Counted from the stretch's first letter, positions 1 through 9,998 are shown. The stretch is 53,155 nt of DNA from Fulvimarina manganoxydans (GCF_900176465.1 NZ_FWXR01000029.1:1-53155); one strand, 5' to 3'. Program-made: numbers and translations. Notes: generated by a model from the letters alone, not told the origin.

Positions 1-1
1 A

Positions 2-70
2 ACCATGCGAAAGCTCCTCACCATCCTCAACGCCATCATAAGGGACAAAAGACCATGGCAAAGCGCTTGA
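2..70 (+). mobile_element. IS110-family transposase, C-terminal fragment (cut by window edge)
   Basis: The frame from base 2 reads TMRKLLTILNAIIRDKRPWQ followed by SA and a TGA stop at 68-70. The MRKLLTILNAII...PWQ ending is the typical C-terminus of IS110/IS1111-type (DEDD plus Transposase_20) transposases. Only the last 22 codons lie in the window, so whether the upstream gene is intact cannot be seen. It lies 200 bp beyond the 3' end of pufC, which places a mobile element at the edge of the photosynthesis cluster. No clear terminal repeat was found in 71-271, and no other gene was seen there. Confidence 0.7.
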
Positions 71-271
71 CCGGAAAGACAGTCGCTCTCCCCCATGGGG
101 GAGGAGCAGAAGCGGCTATGTCTGGCTCCTACCTGTTCGCGAAAAGATATGTGAATGTCGTAGGTGCCGGGGCGCGAGGCTTTACAAATCGAACGGCCGA
201 CGCGTGTCTCGCGCCGGCCGCTTCCAGGCGGTGTTTTCTTAGAGTGCAGGTAAAGTGAAAGCTCGGACCCC

Positions 272-2038
272 TCAGCCACCGCTGCGCGGGATGATGACCA
301 CGTTGGGGCTCTTCTGGTTCGGCGTCATGCTGGTCGTGCCCTGCGGTTCGATCATCCGAGTGCCGGTATCGACATTTTCGTCCTGGCGCGGCGCTGGGCC
401 GGTACCACCGGTCGGGTTTTCCCCGCTCGAGCTCTCCTCCCCGGTCTGAGGCGCGCCGTCGCTCGGCGCGTCATTGGTGCCGCCCTCGCGGATCATCGGC
501 GTGCCCGGCCTCAGAACGTCCGGTCGGGCGCCTTGCGGAGCGTCGGTGCCGGTCGGAATTTCAGCGGGCGGTTCTTCCTCCGGTGACTCGGGAGGCAGGG
601 CCTGTGTGGTCGCCTCGATCGCAGGATCGTTCGCGTCGCCCGTCGGCTGCGTCTGGGACTCGTAGCGCACCTCGCCATCCGCCGGCTGGCTCTGACCGCT
701 GCTCGAACCGCCAGAGCCGTTCTGACCTTCCGGCACCGCTACGCCTGGTGTAGCTGCGCCATTAGCGGATCCTTCCTGACCCTGACCCTGACCCTGACCC
801 TGACCCTGACCCTGACCCTCGGTCTGGCCACCGTCGGCGGGCGCCACGGACTGTTCGATCGCGTCCTCGCTGACCGGTGCCGGTTGAGGCGTCCCGGCCT
901 CGGGGGCGTCTCCCGTCTGAGCGACGGCCACCGCCGTGCCGAGCAGGATCTGCTCTTTTGGGCTCGGATCGGGCAGCTCGCCGTTCGCCGACAGACCGGC
1001 CACATAGGAGTGCATCAGCTCATAGCCGCCCAGCGGTTGGGGCTCGCCGCGATGGCAGGTACCGCAATTGGCCTTGGCCGGATCGCCGAGGGGGCCGAGT
1101 CGTTCGGCCGGGAAAACGCTCTTGAGCGGCTCGATATAGTCGGTGTTGATATCGCGGACCATGCGGATGCCCCAATAGGCGATCCAGCGATAGGGCGTCG
1201 ACTGGGACCAGTCGGCGAAGGCACGCGAATTGTGGCAATAGGTGCAGTTCACGCCGAGCGAGTTCGACTGCTGCATCATGAAGAGATAGAGATCTTCCGC
1301 CGTCTGCTCCCGGGCCACTTCTGCCGTGCCGGTCGGGGAAACGAGTGGATCGCGCGACTGGATCTGAGCGGTTTGGTGATCCTTCATGAGATATTCAGCA
1401 TAGGGCACGTTCGGGAAAAACTGCCGGATCGTCTTGGCCTCGAGATACCAGGGACGCGGCTTGCCCAGGAACTGGTTGCCGGAAGGGGCTTCCTGATCGT
1501 ACCAGCTGTCGGCCGGCACGTTCTCACCTCGATGGCAGGTGTAGCAGGTGACGCCTGCCGGAGCGACATGCTCGGGCCAGTTGGCGTTCACATAGCGGGT
1601 CATCTGGAGCATCTGCCGCGCGACAACCTTGGTGTAGAGGCTGTCGGAGGCAAAACCCTCTTCGAGATTGTGGCAGTATTCGCAACCCTGCTGCGGCGAT
1701 ACCCATTCGGTGATCGCCAGCATCAACCGGGTGAATTCCCCGTCGGAGAGCTCGCCCAGCACCTGGACATTCTCATAGATTTCGCTTGCCTTCGGCTCGC
1801 CCTCGTAAGGCTCGGCCGGCGGCAGGGCCTCAGGAAGGATATAGTCGGGCTTGCGGTCCTCGTCCTTGAACTGGACCATCTCGATCGCCGCGGGACCCGT
1901 CTCGCGCGACTCGATTGGAGGCAGGACCCATGGCGGCACCGCAACGATGATCAGGGCGATGGCACCCGCTGCGACCGCCGCATAGATCGGGGCCGTGCGC
2001 CGTCTGCGCGTTTCGCGCGGTTTCAGGACGCGTTTCAT
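272..2038 (-). CDS. pufC: Photosynthetic reaction-centre tetrahaem cytochrome c subunit with long C-terminal tail
   Basis: PufC re-reduces the photo-oxidised special pair on the periplasmic side of the reaction centre. Four CXXCH haem motifs are visible (CEYCH 119-123, CYTCH 165-169, CTYCH 265-269, CGTCH 325-329), and one N-terminal membrane anchor spans about residues 16-39. The cytochrome core ends near residue 350, the usual family length. The protein then continues for about 235 residues of low-complexity sequence rich in Gly, Gln, Pro, Ser and Glu, including seven GQ dipeptides encoded by a hexanucleotide repeat. The ATG overlaps the pufM stop by 4 bp (2035-2038), so it is the last gene of the puf operon. 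The identification is firm; the role of the tail is unknown. Confidence 0.96.
   Translation of the reverse strand: MKRVLKPRETRRRRTAPIYAAVAAGAIALIIVAVPPWVLPPIESRETGPAAIEMVQFKDEDRKPDYILPEALPPAEPYEGEPKASEIYENVQVLGELSDGEFTRLMLAITEWVSPQQGCEYCHNLEEGFASDSLYTKVVARQMLQMTRYVNANWPEHVAPAGVTCYTCHRGENVPADSWYDQEAPSGNQFLGKPRPWYLEAKTIRQFFPNVPYAEYLMKDHQTAQIQSRDPLVSPTGTAEVAREQTAEDLYLFMMQQSNSLGVNCTYCHNSRAFADWSQSTPYRWIAYWGIRMVRDINTDYIEPLKSVFPAERLGPLGDPAKANCGTCHRGEPQPLGGYELMHSYVAGLSANGELPDPSPKEQILLGTAVAVAQTGDAPEAGTPQPAPVSEDAIEQSVAPADGGQTEGQGQGQGQGQGQGQEGSANGAATPGVAVPEGQNGSGGSSSGQSQPADGEVRYESQTQPTGDANDPAIEATTQALPPESPEEEPPAEIPTGTDAPQGARPDVLRPGTPMIREGGTNDAPSDGAPQTGEESSSGENPTGGTGPAPRQDENVDTGTRMIEPQGTTSMTPNQKSPNVVIIPRSGG
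775..816 (+). repeat. Hexanucleotide tandem repeat (CCTGAC x7) inside pufC
   Basis: Seven perfect head-to-tail copies of CCTGAC on the plus strand encode (GQ)7 in the minus-strand pufC tail. The unit is a multiple of three, so slippage would change tail length without breaking the frame. The array is too short and has no spacers, so it is not a CRISPR. Confidence 0.9.
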
Positions 2039-3021
2039 TGGGCGGCCCCCCTCAGAGCTTCGTCAGGGATCGGAAAATCGGGATAGACGGATGGATAGCT
2101 CGGCGCGATGCCGTGCTTGACGCCCCACAAATACCAGTTGTCGACAACCGTGCCCGTGAGAAGGACGCCGATAGCACCGGTGAACGTGGTCAGCACAGCG
2201 AACCACCAGGCCCAACGGTGGATCGACTCGTAGGTTGCGTTGAAGCCCATGGTCCAGCGCCAGAAGATGCCGGCGCGTTCGGCCGCCGTGCCACGATCGA
2301 CGATTTCCTCCGCCTCGCGCTCGCCGCCGAAGCGTGAGACGGCAAGGATCGTTGCGCCATGCATGGCGAACAGCATTGTCGAGCCGTAGAGGAAGACGAT
2401 CGAGAGCATATGGAACGGGTTATAGTACCAGTTTCCGTAGAGCACCGAGACCGAGGCGGTCCAGTTGAGATGGGTGATCAGCCCGAAAGGGACGGCTTCC
2501 GACCAGGAGCCCATCAGGATCGGCCGGAACAGGCCAAGGGAAAGATAGAGGAAGATCGCCGAGGCGAAGGCCCAGCTCGTATGGGTGCCCATGCCGAGCG
2601 CCCGTGCTCTCGTATAGCTTCTGACCCACCACAAGAGGATCGAGACGGTGAGGAAGAAGCCGGCCAGGATCCACCAGCCCCCGTCGCCGAGCGGGACAAG
2701 CGGATTCAGCCCGTATTTCGCCGGTGGTGGATCGAGGGAGAGGAAAGCGATGTTGCGCACAAAGGCGTAAGGGTCCCAGTCGACCGAGGCCCACATATTG
2801 AGACCGATGATCTCGATGGCGATGAAGCCGAAGGCGAGAGAGAGTGTGCCCGACCAGCCGAGATAGAGCGGCCCGAGCTGCGGATCGCCGATCTTGCCGA
2901 GCCAGTAGCTAAAGGCCTTGGCCTCCTGGACGCGTGGCTGGTCGCTCTTTGGCAGGGGGACGCCCGGATCGAAAGGGCCGCGGATCTGCGTGCGATTGTA
3001 TATGGAAGCGTAGGAACCCAT
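2035..3021 (-). CDS. pufM: Photosynthetic reaction-centre M subunit
   Basis: This is the M chain of the type II reaction centre, which with L binds the bacteriochlorophyll special pair, bacteriopheophytins, quinones and non-haem iron. The 328-residue protein begins [17 protein letters not shown], matching the family N-terminus. It has five hydrophobic helices, the pigment-ligand segment YYNPFHMLS and the iron-ligand segment [10 protein letters not shown]. The ATG at 3021 was chosen over one at 3048 because it has a GAGGG Shine-Dalgarno and fits the family start; this also moves the start to inside the pufL 3' vicinity without deep overlap. The 3' end overlaps pufC by ATGA. Confidence 0.97.
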   Translation of the reverse strand: MGSYASIYNRTQIRGPFDPGVPLPKSDQPRVQEAKAFSYWLGKIGDPQLGPLYLGWSGTLSLAFGFIAIEIIGLNMWASVDWDPYAFVRNIAFLSLDPPPAKYGLNPLVPLGDGGWWILAGFFLTVSILLWWVRSYTRARALGMGTHTSWAFASAIFLYLSLGLFRPILMGSWSEAVPFGLITHLNWTASVSVLYGNWYYNPFHMLSIVFLYGSTMLFAMHGATILAVSRFGGEREAEEIVDRGTAAERAGIFWRWTMGFNATYESIHRWAWWFAVLTTFTGAIGVLLTGTVVDNWYLWGVKHGIAPSYPSVYPDFPIPDEALRGAAQ

Positions 3022-3034
3022 GGTCTTGCCGCCC

Positions 3035-3874
3035 TCAATAGGAAACATTGCCGATCGCGGCCGGCGTCTGGAGGAAGAAGTCGTAGAAATACGGCCAACC
3101 CTTGTCCCAGAACGGACCGGAAATGATGATGCAGACCGCGCTCCAGAAACCCGCGTTCAAAGCGAAGAAGAGACCCAGGCGGTGGATGCCGTAAGGGCCA
3201 ACCGAATAAGCGATATAGTCGCGGAAATAGGCGTTCTCGGTCTCGCCGAACTTGACCTCCTCGCCCTTGGGCGGGTTGACGACGGCGAGAATGACGCCGG
3301 CATGCAGGCCCAAGAACATGGTCGTTGTGAAGAAGAAGGTCACGGCGAGCATGTGGGCGGGATTGTAGTGAAAGTGCAGGAACTGGTAGCCGACATTCGA
3401 CACCCAGTCCAAATGGCTCATGATGCCGTAGGGAAAGCCGTGGCCCCAGGCGCCCAGAAGCAGCGGGCGGATGACCACCAGCGAGACATAGGCGAGAACG
3501 GCGAAGGAATAGGCGATCGGGACATGCCAGCCGATGCCGAGTTTTCGGCAGATCTCGATCTCGCGCAAGGCCCAGGACCCGAAGGCGCCGACCGCGCAGA
3601 TCGTGACGAGCTGCCAGATGCCGCCCTCATTCAGGGGCGCAAGGCCGAGCCCGTATTTGATCGAGGGGGGATTGACCGAGAAGGCGAAGATGTTCGTCTC
3701 GGTGCCCTGGCTGATGTCGTAGAAGATGAGGAGCGAGCCAAGCAGCGCGAAGAAGATCGCGGTCACGCCGAAAAAGCCCACATAGAAGGGCCCGACCCAG
3801 AAATCGAACAGGTCGCCGCCGACCAGCGTACCGCCGCGCACCCGGTATTTTCTCTCGAATGACAGCATCGCCAT
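3035..3874 (-). CDS. pufL: Photosynthetic reaction-centre L subunit
   Basis: This is the L chain of the type II reaction centre. The 279-residue protein opens with [20 protein letters not shown], the diagnostic PufL N-terminus. Visible ligand segments are [11 protein letters not shown] (special-pair histidine) and GIHRLGLF (iron histidine). An AAGGGGAG ribosome site precedes the ATG. It is separated from pufA by a 200-bp spacer with a strong hairpin, and it is followed by pufM after 13 bp. Confidence 0.97.
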   Translation of the reverse strand: MAMLSFERKYRVRGGTLVGGDLFDFWVGPFYVGFFGVTAIFFALLGSLLIFYDISQGTETNIFAFSVNPPSIKYGLGLAPLNEGGIWQLVTICAVGAFGSWALREIEICRKLGIGWHVPIAYSFAVLAYVSLVVIRPLLLGAWGHGFPYGIMSHLDWVSNVGYQFLHFHYNPAHMLAVTFFFTTTMFLGLHAGVILAVVNPPKGEEVKFGETENAYFRDYIAYSVGPYGIHRLGLFFALNAGFWSAVCIIISGPFWDKGWPYFYDFFLQTPAAIGNVSY

Positions 3875-4023
3875 GGCGTGTCGCTCCCCTTGAAAGCCCC
3901 GTCAGGGCCGTCGAACCCTCGAAAGCCTCCTTCGCCCATCAAAGGACGTGCTCGGCCCCGCGCGCTTCTCACGGCCGGCTCGTCGCCGCACCGCCTCAAG
4001 CGTCGTCGTTTCGTTTGATGATG

Positions 4024-4050
4024 CCGGGGGCGGCACGAGGTCGCCCCCGG
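4024..4050 (-). promoter_or_regulatory. Intercistronic hairpin between pufA and pufL
   Basis: CCGGGGGCG (4024-4032) and CGCCCCCGG (4042-4050) form a perfect 9-bp GC stem with a 9-nt loop, in the spacer just after pufA. In Rhodobacter a structure at this position protects pufBA mRNA from 3' decay, so LH1 is made in excess over the reaction centre. The same role is inferred here. No T-tract follows, so simple termination is less likely. Confidence 0.75.
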
Positions 4051-4074
4051 AGATTGCCGGACTTCGTCCCGCCG

Positions 4075-4266
4075 TCAGGCGAAACCGTGCGGTACGACCA
4101 GAGTGGTCGCCTGCGCGGCATTCTGAGCCGGAGCCGGATTGGCAAGCCAATTGAACCGGGCCGTCGACAGAAGGATGAAGTGGATGAGAAGCGCCAACAC
4201 CAGAAGGAAGGTGAAGAGCCCGATCAGCGCACGGCGCGGATCGAAGAGAAGCCAAACTCGCCACAT
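4075..4266 (-). CDS. pufA: Light-harvesting LH1 alpha subunit
   Basis: This is the core antenna alpha polypeptide. The 63 residues start [18 protein letters not shown] and contain one transmembrane helix (about 13-35). The bacteriochlorophyll ligand His29 sits in the AxxxH motif ALLIH, and an aromatic FNWL follows the helix. A strong AGAGGAGA ribosome site lies before the ATG. pufB ends 15 bp upstream, giving the usual pufBA pair. Confidence 0.95.
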   Translation of the reverse strand: MWRVWLLFDPRRALIGLFTFLLVLALLIHFILLSTARFNWLANPAPAQNAAQATTLVVPHGFA

Positions 4267-4281
4267 GGGTGTCGTCTCCTC

Positions 4282-4509
4282 TTAAGAGATCATCGACAGA
4301 AGCGGCTGGACCAAGTCCAGGCTCGCCGCCGTCGTGTCGGGTGTCTGGAGCCACGGGCGCCACAGCCACACTAGGAAGTGGGCCAGGACCGCGACCCCGG
4401 TAAAGGCCAGAAACGATGTGACGAACAGGGAGTTGAACTCCTGCGCCTCCCGTTCCGTCAGACCGGATAGCGTGCCCGCTTCGGAGCCCGCCATTGGGGT
4501 TTCAGCCAT
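4282..4509 (-). CDS. pufB: Light-harvesting LH1 beta subunit
   Basis: This is the core antenna beta polypeptide, 75 residues. It has the family EAQEFNSLF...SF motif, one membrane helix (about 28-50) with His44 in AVLAH as bacteriochlorophyll ligand, and the WRPWL ending of the helix. The C-terminal extension of about 20 residues ([21 protein letters not shown]) is longer than in many LH1 beta chains. The ribosome site is GGAGAAAGGAA. It is first of the antenna pair, after pufQ. Confidence 0.95.
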   Translation of the reverse strand: MAETPMAGSEAGTLSGLTEREAQEFNSLFVTSFLAFTGVAVLAHFLVWLWRPWLQTPDTTAASLDLVQPLLSMIS

Positions 4510-4593
4510 TTCCTTTCTCCATTTGTTTGCATGTCTCCTCGGCGCTCGAGGACCTGTTCCCCGCCCGCCGGAAGCTTTGAGATGCGCTGGAGA

Positions 4594-4821
4594 TCAGCGC
4601 ATGAAGGCGTGGGGCAGGACGGAATGAGCCGTCTCGCGAGCGTCGGCGACGATCTGGAAGAAGCGCCCTCGTTCCAGCGGGATCGGCCGCATCGACGCCG
4701 GCAGGAGGCGCGAGAGGACCGACATGGCGAGGAAGAGCGGAAAGCTGATCCAGTAGATCAGCCGGTACTCGCGGCGTTCGGCGCGAAACAGCGACGGCGC
4801 GGGACGATCGACAAGGCTCAT
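4594..4821 (-). CDS. pufQ: PufQ-like bacteriochlorophyll synthesis/assembly protein
   Basis: A 75-residue protein with one hydrophobic segment (about 20-40, RLIYWISFPLFLAMSVLSRL), then a basic region and an ARETAHSVLPHAFMR ending. That resembles the PufQ ARTITP...F tail. It lies exactly between bchZ and pufB, where pufQ is found, and has a strong AAGGAGGA ribosome site. PufQ is linked to bacteriochlorophyll intermediate handling and pigment-protein formation. Size, topology and position support the call better than sequence identity, because the family is poorly conserved. Confidence 0.75.
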   Translation of the reverse strand: MSLVDRPAPSLFRAERREYRLIYWISFPLFLAMSVLSRLLPASMRPIPLERGRFFQIVADARETAHSVLPHAFMR

Positions 4822-4873
4822 GATGTCCTCCTTCTGCGACAGGTCTTCGGATCGGGATGGGTCGGAAGCGGTC

Positions 4874-6343
4874 TCATTCGGCCGGTTCCGGGTGGCGCTG
4901 CGAAAGGGCTTTGCGGGGGACGAGCCCCGGATCGAGATGATCGAGCGTGACGCTCGCCGACCCGGCCGCCCGTGCCCGGCGCTCGGCGCCGTCGCGCCAG
5001 CGCTTGGAGGCCGAGATGCGTGTCAACACCGGCTCGGAGGCCATGGCCGCCTCGAAGACCTCGCTCGCCTCGGCCGACCAGCTGAGGCTGGAGGGCGCAC
5101 GCGCCGGCGTCGGCGAGACCGCGTCCATTTCCGTGCCGAGCGGCAGGATGAAGAAGAGAGCGTCGAAGAGGGCGTTGCAGACCTCCTGGACGAGCCAGGT
5201 CGCGCCCGCATAGCCCATGAAGGGCGTGCCCGTGGCGCGGCGGATGGCGGCGCCCGGGAAGGAGGCCGGGATGAAGGCGCTGCGCCCGCCGGTCTCGGCC
5301 AGATACATGCGCTCATTGTAGCTGCCGAAAAGGACGAGCGGCTTCAACGCGCCGATCTTCGAGCGGACCTCGTCATTGGCCGTCTTCTGCCCGGCCTTGC
5401 GCGAAACGGCGAAGCGGCAGGGCAGGCCCATCTCATCCTCGAGAAACAGCCGGATGCCACGCGCATGGGTCTCGTTGGCGACGATGGCAAAACTTGCCGT
5501 TCCGAAGAAATCCTGGGTCACCGAGCGCCAGAGATCCCAGAGCGGCTTGATGGTGGTGTGCTTCTCGCGTTCGATGAAGGGCTCGGGGTCGAGTCCGGTC
5601 AATTCACCGAGCGCCCTGAGGAAGGCAGTGGTCGAGTGGAGCCCGATCGGCGCTTGGAGATAGGGCTTGTCGAGGGCTTCGCAGAGACCGCGGCCGAATT
5701 CGCGATAAAGGCACACATTGACGTCCGCATCGCCAAGACGGGGCGTGTCCTTCAGATGGCTGCCGAGCGGATAGACCAGATTGATCTCGGCGCCTATGCC
5801 CTCGACCAGCCGCCGGATTTCGGCGAGATCGGAGGGCATGTTGAACATGCCATAGGCGGCGCCGACGATGTTGACGCGGGGCTTGGCGCCTTCCGCGCGC
5901 GGCTTGTCCGGGCGCTTCTTCTTCGGCCCGTATTCGGTCCACAGCCAGGTCAGCGCCCGATCGGCCGACTGCCACTGATCCTCGTCGATGGTGCGCGGCA
6001 GAAAACGCTTGAGATTGGTGCCTTCCGGCGTCACCCCGCCGCCGATCATCTCGGCGATCGAGCCCGTGACGACCACCGAAGGCTCCTTGGGGTCGAGCGT
6101 GCCATGGGCCCGCTTCATCGCTCCTTCGGTGCCGGTCTGGCCGAGATTTTCCTCCGCTAGACCCGTGACGACGATGGGCAGTTCATGGGGCGGAAGGGCG
6201 TCGGTGTAGTGGAGAACCGAGGTGACGGGCAGGTTCTCGCAGCCGACGGGCCCGTCGATGACCACCTGCAGGCCCTTGATGGCGGTGAAGACATAGACCG
6301 CGCCCCAATAGCCACCGGCTCTGTCGTGATCGAGGACGAGCAT
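4874..6343 (-). CDS. bchZ: Chlorophyllide a reductase subunit Z
   Basis: BchZ and BchY form the nitrogenase-like catalytic component (NifDK relatives) that reduces ring B of chlorophyllide a, using electrons from BchX. The 489-residue protein shows the family segment [20 protein letters not shown] with a cluster-ligand cysteine, followed by [10 protein letters not shown] short C-terminal light-independent-reductase-type helical region is seen. Its ATG overlaps the bchY stop by one base (TGATG), suggesting translational coupling. It is co-transcribed with bchY upstream and pufQ downstream. Confidence 0.96.
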   Translation of the reverse strand: MLVLDHDRAGGYWGAVYVFTAIKGLQVVIDGPVGCENLPVTSVLHYTDALPPHELPIVVTGLAEENLGQTGTEGAMKRAHGTLDPKEPSVVVTGSIAEMIGGGVTPEGTNLKRFLPRTIDEDQWQSADRALTWLWTEYGPKKKRPDKPRAEGAKPRVNIVGAAYGMFNMPSDLAEIRRLVEGIGAEINLVYPLGSHLKDTPRLGDADVNVCLYREFGRGLCEALDKPYLQAPIGLHSTTAFLRALGELTGLDPEPFIEREKHTTIKPLWDLWRSVTQDFFGTASFAIVANETHARGIRLFLEDEMGLPCRFAVSRKAGQKTANDEVRSKIGALKPLVLFGSYNERMYLAETGGRSAFIPASFPGAAIRRATGTPFMGYAGATWLVQEVCNALFDALFFILPLGTEMDAVSPTPARAPSSLSWSAEASEVFEAAMASEPVLTRISASKRWRDGAERRARAAGSASVTLDHLDPGLVPRKALSQRHPEPAE

Positions 6344-8001
6344 CAGGCGTCTCCCTCGTCATCGGCTTCGCTGGCCGCTACGCTATCCAGCACCTTGCCG
6401 TATTTCGACGCTTTCGCCGATCCGACCGCCGAGACGGGAACATCGGTCCGACGCTTGGGCGCGGCCCGCTTTTCGGGCGCCGTCGGCCAGACGCCGGTCT
6501 TGTCGCCCGTGCCGACGCCTTCGAAGAACGCCTTCATCCGGTCGAAGCGCGGCTTGGAGCCGATGGCGCCATTGACGACTTCGGCGAGCGAGCCGGCGCC
6601 GGCCGGGCCCATCAGCGGGCGGGCGGAGATGAGATTGGTGAAGTAGAGGGCGGGTGTGCCGCTCTCCTTGGCATTCTGAACCACCGGCGTCGTGCCGATA
6701 GCGAGATCGGGCTTGAACTCTTCGAAGGCGGCGAGATCCTGTTCGAGCGAGGCGCGGAAGGCGACATGGACGCCCTTGGCTTCCAGCCATTCCCGGTCGT
6801 GATCGGACCATTTCGTGCGCGGGCAGGCCGTGCCCACATAGCGCAGATCGGCGCCGCTCTCGACGAGAAGACGGGCGACGAGAAGCTCCGATCCTTCATA
6901 GCCCGACAGGGTGATGCGTCCCTTGATCGGGGCGCCGGCGAGTGCCCCTCGGATCGCGGGAAGGATCGCGTTCTGAGCGGCCGCGACGGCGCTTGTCGGT
7001 ACGCCGGCGGCCCCACCGATCCGTGCAAGCCACTCGGCCGTGCCTTCGACGCCGACCGGGGCGGAGCCGACGACCGGGCGGCCGGCGGCCTCGAATTCCC
7101 GGATCGAGGCCGTATAGAAGGGATGGATCGCGGCCACGGCCGCGCAGTCGAGCGCGCCATAGAGCTCGCGCCATTCGCGCGTCGGTACGACCGGACCCGC
7201 CGCGAGCCCCATGGGCTGCAGCAGCCGGTCGATGACCATGGGATCGGCCGGGAACATCTCGCCCAAAAGGGTGATGGTCGGGCGCTCGCCGGTCTCGGCC
7301 TTGCCGCGCGGTTTGGCGACGGGGCCTGCCTCGGCCTCCTCGCGGGCCCTTGCCAGCATCGCGCCGGCCAGAATGTCCTTGGCTTCCGCATGGGTCGGCA
7401 CGCCAAAGCCCGGCACGTCGATGCCGATGATCCGCACGTCGTTGATCGTCTTGGGCAGAAGCCGCAAGGGCACGCCTGAGGCGGTGGGCACGCAGAGATT
7501 GGTGACGACCACCGCGTCGTAGAGCTCGGGATCGGCGAGATCGTGGACCGCGTCGCGAATGTCTTCGAAGAGCTTGCCGGTGACAAGGGTCTCCGAATTG
7601 AACGGCACATAGCCGACGGTGCGCCGGGCGCCGTAGAAATGGGAGGTGAAGGTCAGCCCGTAGACGCAGCAGGCCGAGCCCGACAGAACCGTCGCCGTGC
7701 GCCGCATGCGCAGGCCGACGCGGAGCGAGCCGAAGGCCGGGCACATGGATTGCGGCTGGTCGTGGGGTCCGAGCGGATAGTCCTTGGCATAGCGGTCGAG
7801 CGTGTCGCTCGCGCCGGCCTTGCGAGCCGAGTCAAGAAGCGTCTCGCGGCCGCCATGGCAGCTCGCATCGCCGTCCTTGGCGACGGGACCGGTGGCACCG
7901 CTCGGCGTCGAGGAACCGATATCCGGGCTCGGCAACTCGACGGGCGTGACGGCTTCGCCCCGCTCCGTCTCATGCCTGAAATCCTGACGATCGAAATCCA
8001 T
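6343..8001 (-). CDS. bchY: Chlorophyllide a reductase subunit Y
   Basis: This is the second NifDK-like subunit of chlorophyllide a reductase. Cysteines in [23 protein letters not shown] and [11 protein letters not shown] match the expected cluster-binding positions. The 552-residue protein includes an N-terminal Ser/Gly/Pro-rich extension of about 60 residues before the conserved region ([16 protein letters not shown]), and a C-terminal Lys/Arg/Pro-rich end. A GAGG ribosome site precedes the ATG at 8001. bchX ends 10 bp upstream. Confidence 0.96.
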   Translation of the reverse strand: MDFDRQDFRHETERGEAVTPVELPSPDIGSSTPSGATGPVAKDGDASCHGGRETLLDSARKAGASDTLDRYAKDYPLGPHDQPQSMCPAFGSLRVGLRMRRTATVLSGSACCVYGLTFTSHFYGARRTVGYVPFNSETLVTGKLFEDIRDAVHDLADPELYDAVVVTNLCVPTASGVPLRLLPKTINDVRIIGIDVPGFGVPTHAEAKDILAGAMLARAREEAEAGPVAKPRGKAETGERPTITLLGEMFPADPMVIDRLLQPMGLAAGPVVPTREWRELYGALDCAAVAAIHPFYTASIREFEAAGRPVVGSAPVGVEGTAEWLARIGGAAGVPTSAVAAAQNAILPAIRGALAGAPIKGRITLSGYEGSELLVARLLVESGADLRYVGTACPRTKWSDHDREWLEAKGVHVAFRASLEQDLAAFEEFKPDLAIGTTPVVQNAKESGTPALYFTNLISARPLMGPAGAGSLAEVVNGAIGSKPRFDRMKAFFEGVGTGDKTGVWPTAPEKRAAPKRRTDVPVSAVGSAKASKYGKVLDSVAASEADDEGDA

Positions 8002-8011
8002 GATGGCGGCC

Positions 8012-9040
8012 TCAGGCGTTGTCGTAGACGACTTCGAGGGAAGGCTTGGGCGTGATCGGGCGGCCCATCATGTCCTCTTGGCTCGCCGGCTGGAGGACGA
8101 AGTCGCGCCCCGTCTCCTCGTCGGCGAAGAGGCCCAGAAGCCCGTCCTGGTCGAGCGGGGTCGGATGGAGCGGCGGTGCCTCGGCGATGCCGGTGGCCAG
8201 TTCCTCGAAGACGCTCGCCCAGCGCCCGCCGGGCAGGCCGACGATCTGATAATTCGCGCTCTTGCGGCGAATGTCCTCATCGGCCGGGATCGCCGCCAGG
8301 ACCGGGATGCCGACCGATTTCGCGAAGGCCGCCGCCTCGCCGGTCCCGTCGTCCTTGTTCACCACCATGCCGGCGACGCCGACATTGCCGCCGAGCTTGC
8401 GGAAATATTCGACCGCCGAGCAGACATTGTTGGCGACGTAGAGCGATTGGAGATCGTTCGAGCCGACGACGATGACCTTCTGACACATGTCACGGGCGAT
8501 CGGCAGGCCGAAGCCGCCGCAGACGACGTCGCCCAGGAAGTCGAGAAGGACGTAGTCGAAGCCCCAATCGTGGAAGCCGAGCTTTTCCAGAAGCTCGAAG
8601 CCGTGAATGATGCCGCGCCCGCCGCAGCCGCGGCCGACTTCCGGCCCGCCGAGCTCCATGGCGAAGACGCCGTCGCGCTTGAAGCAGACATCGGAAATGT
8701 CGACCTCTTCGCCGGCGGCCTTCTTCTTGGAAGAGGTCTCGATGATGGTGGGGCAGGCTTTGCCGCCGAAGAGCAGGGAGGTCGTGTCCGACTTTGGATC
8801 GCAGCCGATGAGAAGGACGCGTTTGCCCTGCTGGGCAAGCATGTAGGAGAGGTTGGCGAGGGTGAAGGACTTGCCGATGCCGCCCTTGCCATAGATGGCG
8901 ATGATCTGGGTTTCTCGCGTGACCGGGCCGGAAGTCGGCTCGTCGATCGGCTCCGAGGCTTCCGCGCGCAAGGCGGCGTGCATCGCAGCCTGGGTGTCCT
9001 CGAGATTGCTTTCGGTCGTCGGCTTTCTGAGTGCGCTCAT
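8012..9040 (-). CDS. bchX: Chlorophyllide a reductase iron protein subunit X
   Basis: This NifH-like ATP-dependent reductase passes electrons to BchYZ. The 342-residue protein carries Walker A (YGKGGIGKSFTLAN), the CDPKSDTT segment, and the two cysteines that hold the shared 4Fe-4S cluster (GRGCGGRG and GDVVCGGFG). The ATG at 9040 was chosen because it overlaps the bchC stop as ATGA (9037-9040) and gives MSALRKPTTES; a longer frame reaches into bchC. The N-terminal lead of about 45 residues before the P-loop is normal for BchX. Confidence 0.96.
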   Translation of the reverse strand: MSALRKPTTESNLEDTQAAMHAALRAEASEPIDEPTSGPVTRETQIIAIYGKGGIGKSFTLANLSYMLAQQGKRVLLIGCDPKSDTTSLLFGGKACPTIIETSSKKKAAGEEVDISDVCFKRDGVFAMELGGPEVGRGCGGRGIIHGFELLEKLGFHDWGFDYVLLDFLGDVVCGGFGLPIARDMCQKVIVVGSNDLQSLYVANNVCSAVEYFRKLGGNVGVAGMVVNKDDGTGEAAAFAKSVGIPVLAAIPADEDIRRKSANYQIVGLPGGRWASVFEELATGIAEAPPLHPTPLDQDGLLGLFADEETGRDFVLQPASQEDMMGRPITPKPSLEVVYDNA

Positions 9041-9978
9041 GCGCCGGCTCCCCATTCGATGATCATTTTCAGACAATCGGCGTCCTGAAACGCCGTGCGA
9101 TAGGCCTTGTCCGCCTCGCCGGGGCTTGCCCGGTGGGTGAGAAGGCCGGTGAGGTCGAGCGTGCCGTCGGCGAGGCGCGCCATGACGGCGTCCATGTCCG
9201 ATGGCGCCCATTCGGCCGCGATCTTGATCGTCGCCTCACGCATGAAGGCGGGCGGAAAGGCGAAGGAGAGAGGGGCCTTGTAGAAGCCGGCCAGCACGAT
9301 CTCGGCGCCGCGCGCCATATGGGCGATCAGCGTGTCGAGGATCGCCGAATCGCCGGATAGATCGAGAATGCCGCGATAGTCGCGCCGCGCATCCGCCTCG
9401 GGCGACAGAACCTCGTATCCGTGGGCGCCCGACAGGCGACCGGCATGGGTCTCCCAGACCTTGGGAGCCCCGCCGAGCGCGAGGGCGAGGCGGGCCGCGA
9501 GACGGCCGAGAACGCCATGGCCGACGATGAGATCGGGCAGATGTTCGCCGCGCATGAGCGCGTGGTGGGCAGTGGCGGCGAGCGCGATCAGGACCGCTTC
9601 CTCGCCGACCGAGTCGGGCAAGGGCGCCAGACGGTCGGCCCGCACGATCAGATCCGAGGCCGACGCCCCGAAAAGACCCTTGGCATCGAGAAAGCCGTTC
9701 GAGCCGGGCACGAAAACGCGCGTTCCCTCAGCGGGCCCGCCATCGTCGGCGGCCCTGACCACCCGGCCGATCGCCTCATAGCCGGGCACCAGCGGATAGC
9801 CCATGCCGGGAAAGGCGGGCATGTCGCCCGAATAGAGCAGGCGTTCGGTGCCGGTGGAGATGGCGGAGACTTCGATCGCCACGAGAGCTTCGTTCGCCTC
9901 GCGCTCTTTGAGCTGCAAGGAGCGAGTGGCAATGAGACCCGGCTGATCGAATAAAATGGCTTGGGTTCGGCGCGTCAT
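9037..9978 (-). CDS. bchC: 3-hydroxyethyl bacteriochlorophyllide a dehydrogenase
   Basis: BchC oxidises the C3 hydroxyethyl group to acetyl late in bacteriochlorophyll a synthesis. The 313-residue protein is a medium-chain dehydrogenase relative: SAISTGTERLLYSGDMP and the PLVPGYEAIGRVV segment lie near the N-terminus, and a dinucleotide fold motif IVGHGVLGRLAARLALALGG is at mid-protein. The start has an AAAGGAG ribosome site at ideal spacing. A perfect PpsR/CrtJ operator sits about 20 bp upstream of the start, so light and oxygen control is expected. bchX is translationally coupled downstream. Confidence 0.95.
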   Translation of the reverse strand: MTRRTQAILFDQPGLIATRSLQLKEREANEALVAIEVSAISTGTERLLYSGDMPAFPGMGYPLVPGYEAIGRVVRAADDGGPAEGTRVFVPGSNGFLDAKGLFGASASDLIVRADRLAPLPDSVGEEAVLIALAATAHHALMRGEHLPDLIVGHGVLGRLAARLALALGGAPKVWETHAGRLSGAHGYEVLSPEADARRDYRGILDLSGDSAILDTLIAHMARGAEIVLAGFYKAPLSFAFPPAFMREATIKIAAEWAPSDMDAVMARLADGTLDLTGLLTHRASPGEADKAYRTAFQDADCLKMIIEWGAGA

Positions 9979-9998
9979 CAGACGGCTCCTTTGTTAAC

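Noticed and set aside
775-816. Tandem array considered as CRISPR
   Set aside because: The units are 6 bp, contiguous, without spacers, and code for GQ in pufC.
884-2086. Long plus-strand open frame of 400 codons opposite pufC
   Set aside because: It is an antisense shadow of a GC-rich gene. The product is Arg/Gly/Ala-rich, with no domain and no ribosome site, while the opposite strand has four haem motifs.
4820-6160. Plus-strand open frame of 446 codons opposite bchZ
   Set aside because: Mirror frame of bchZ; its composition follows the antisense codons and no family is recognised.
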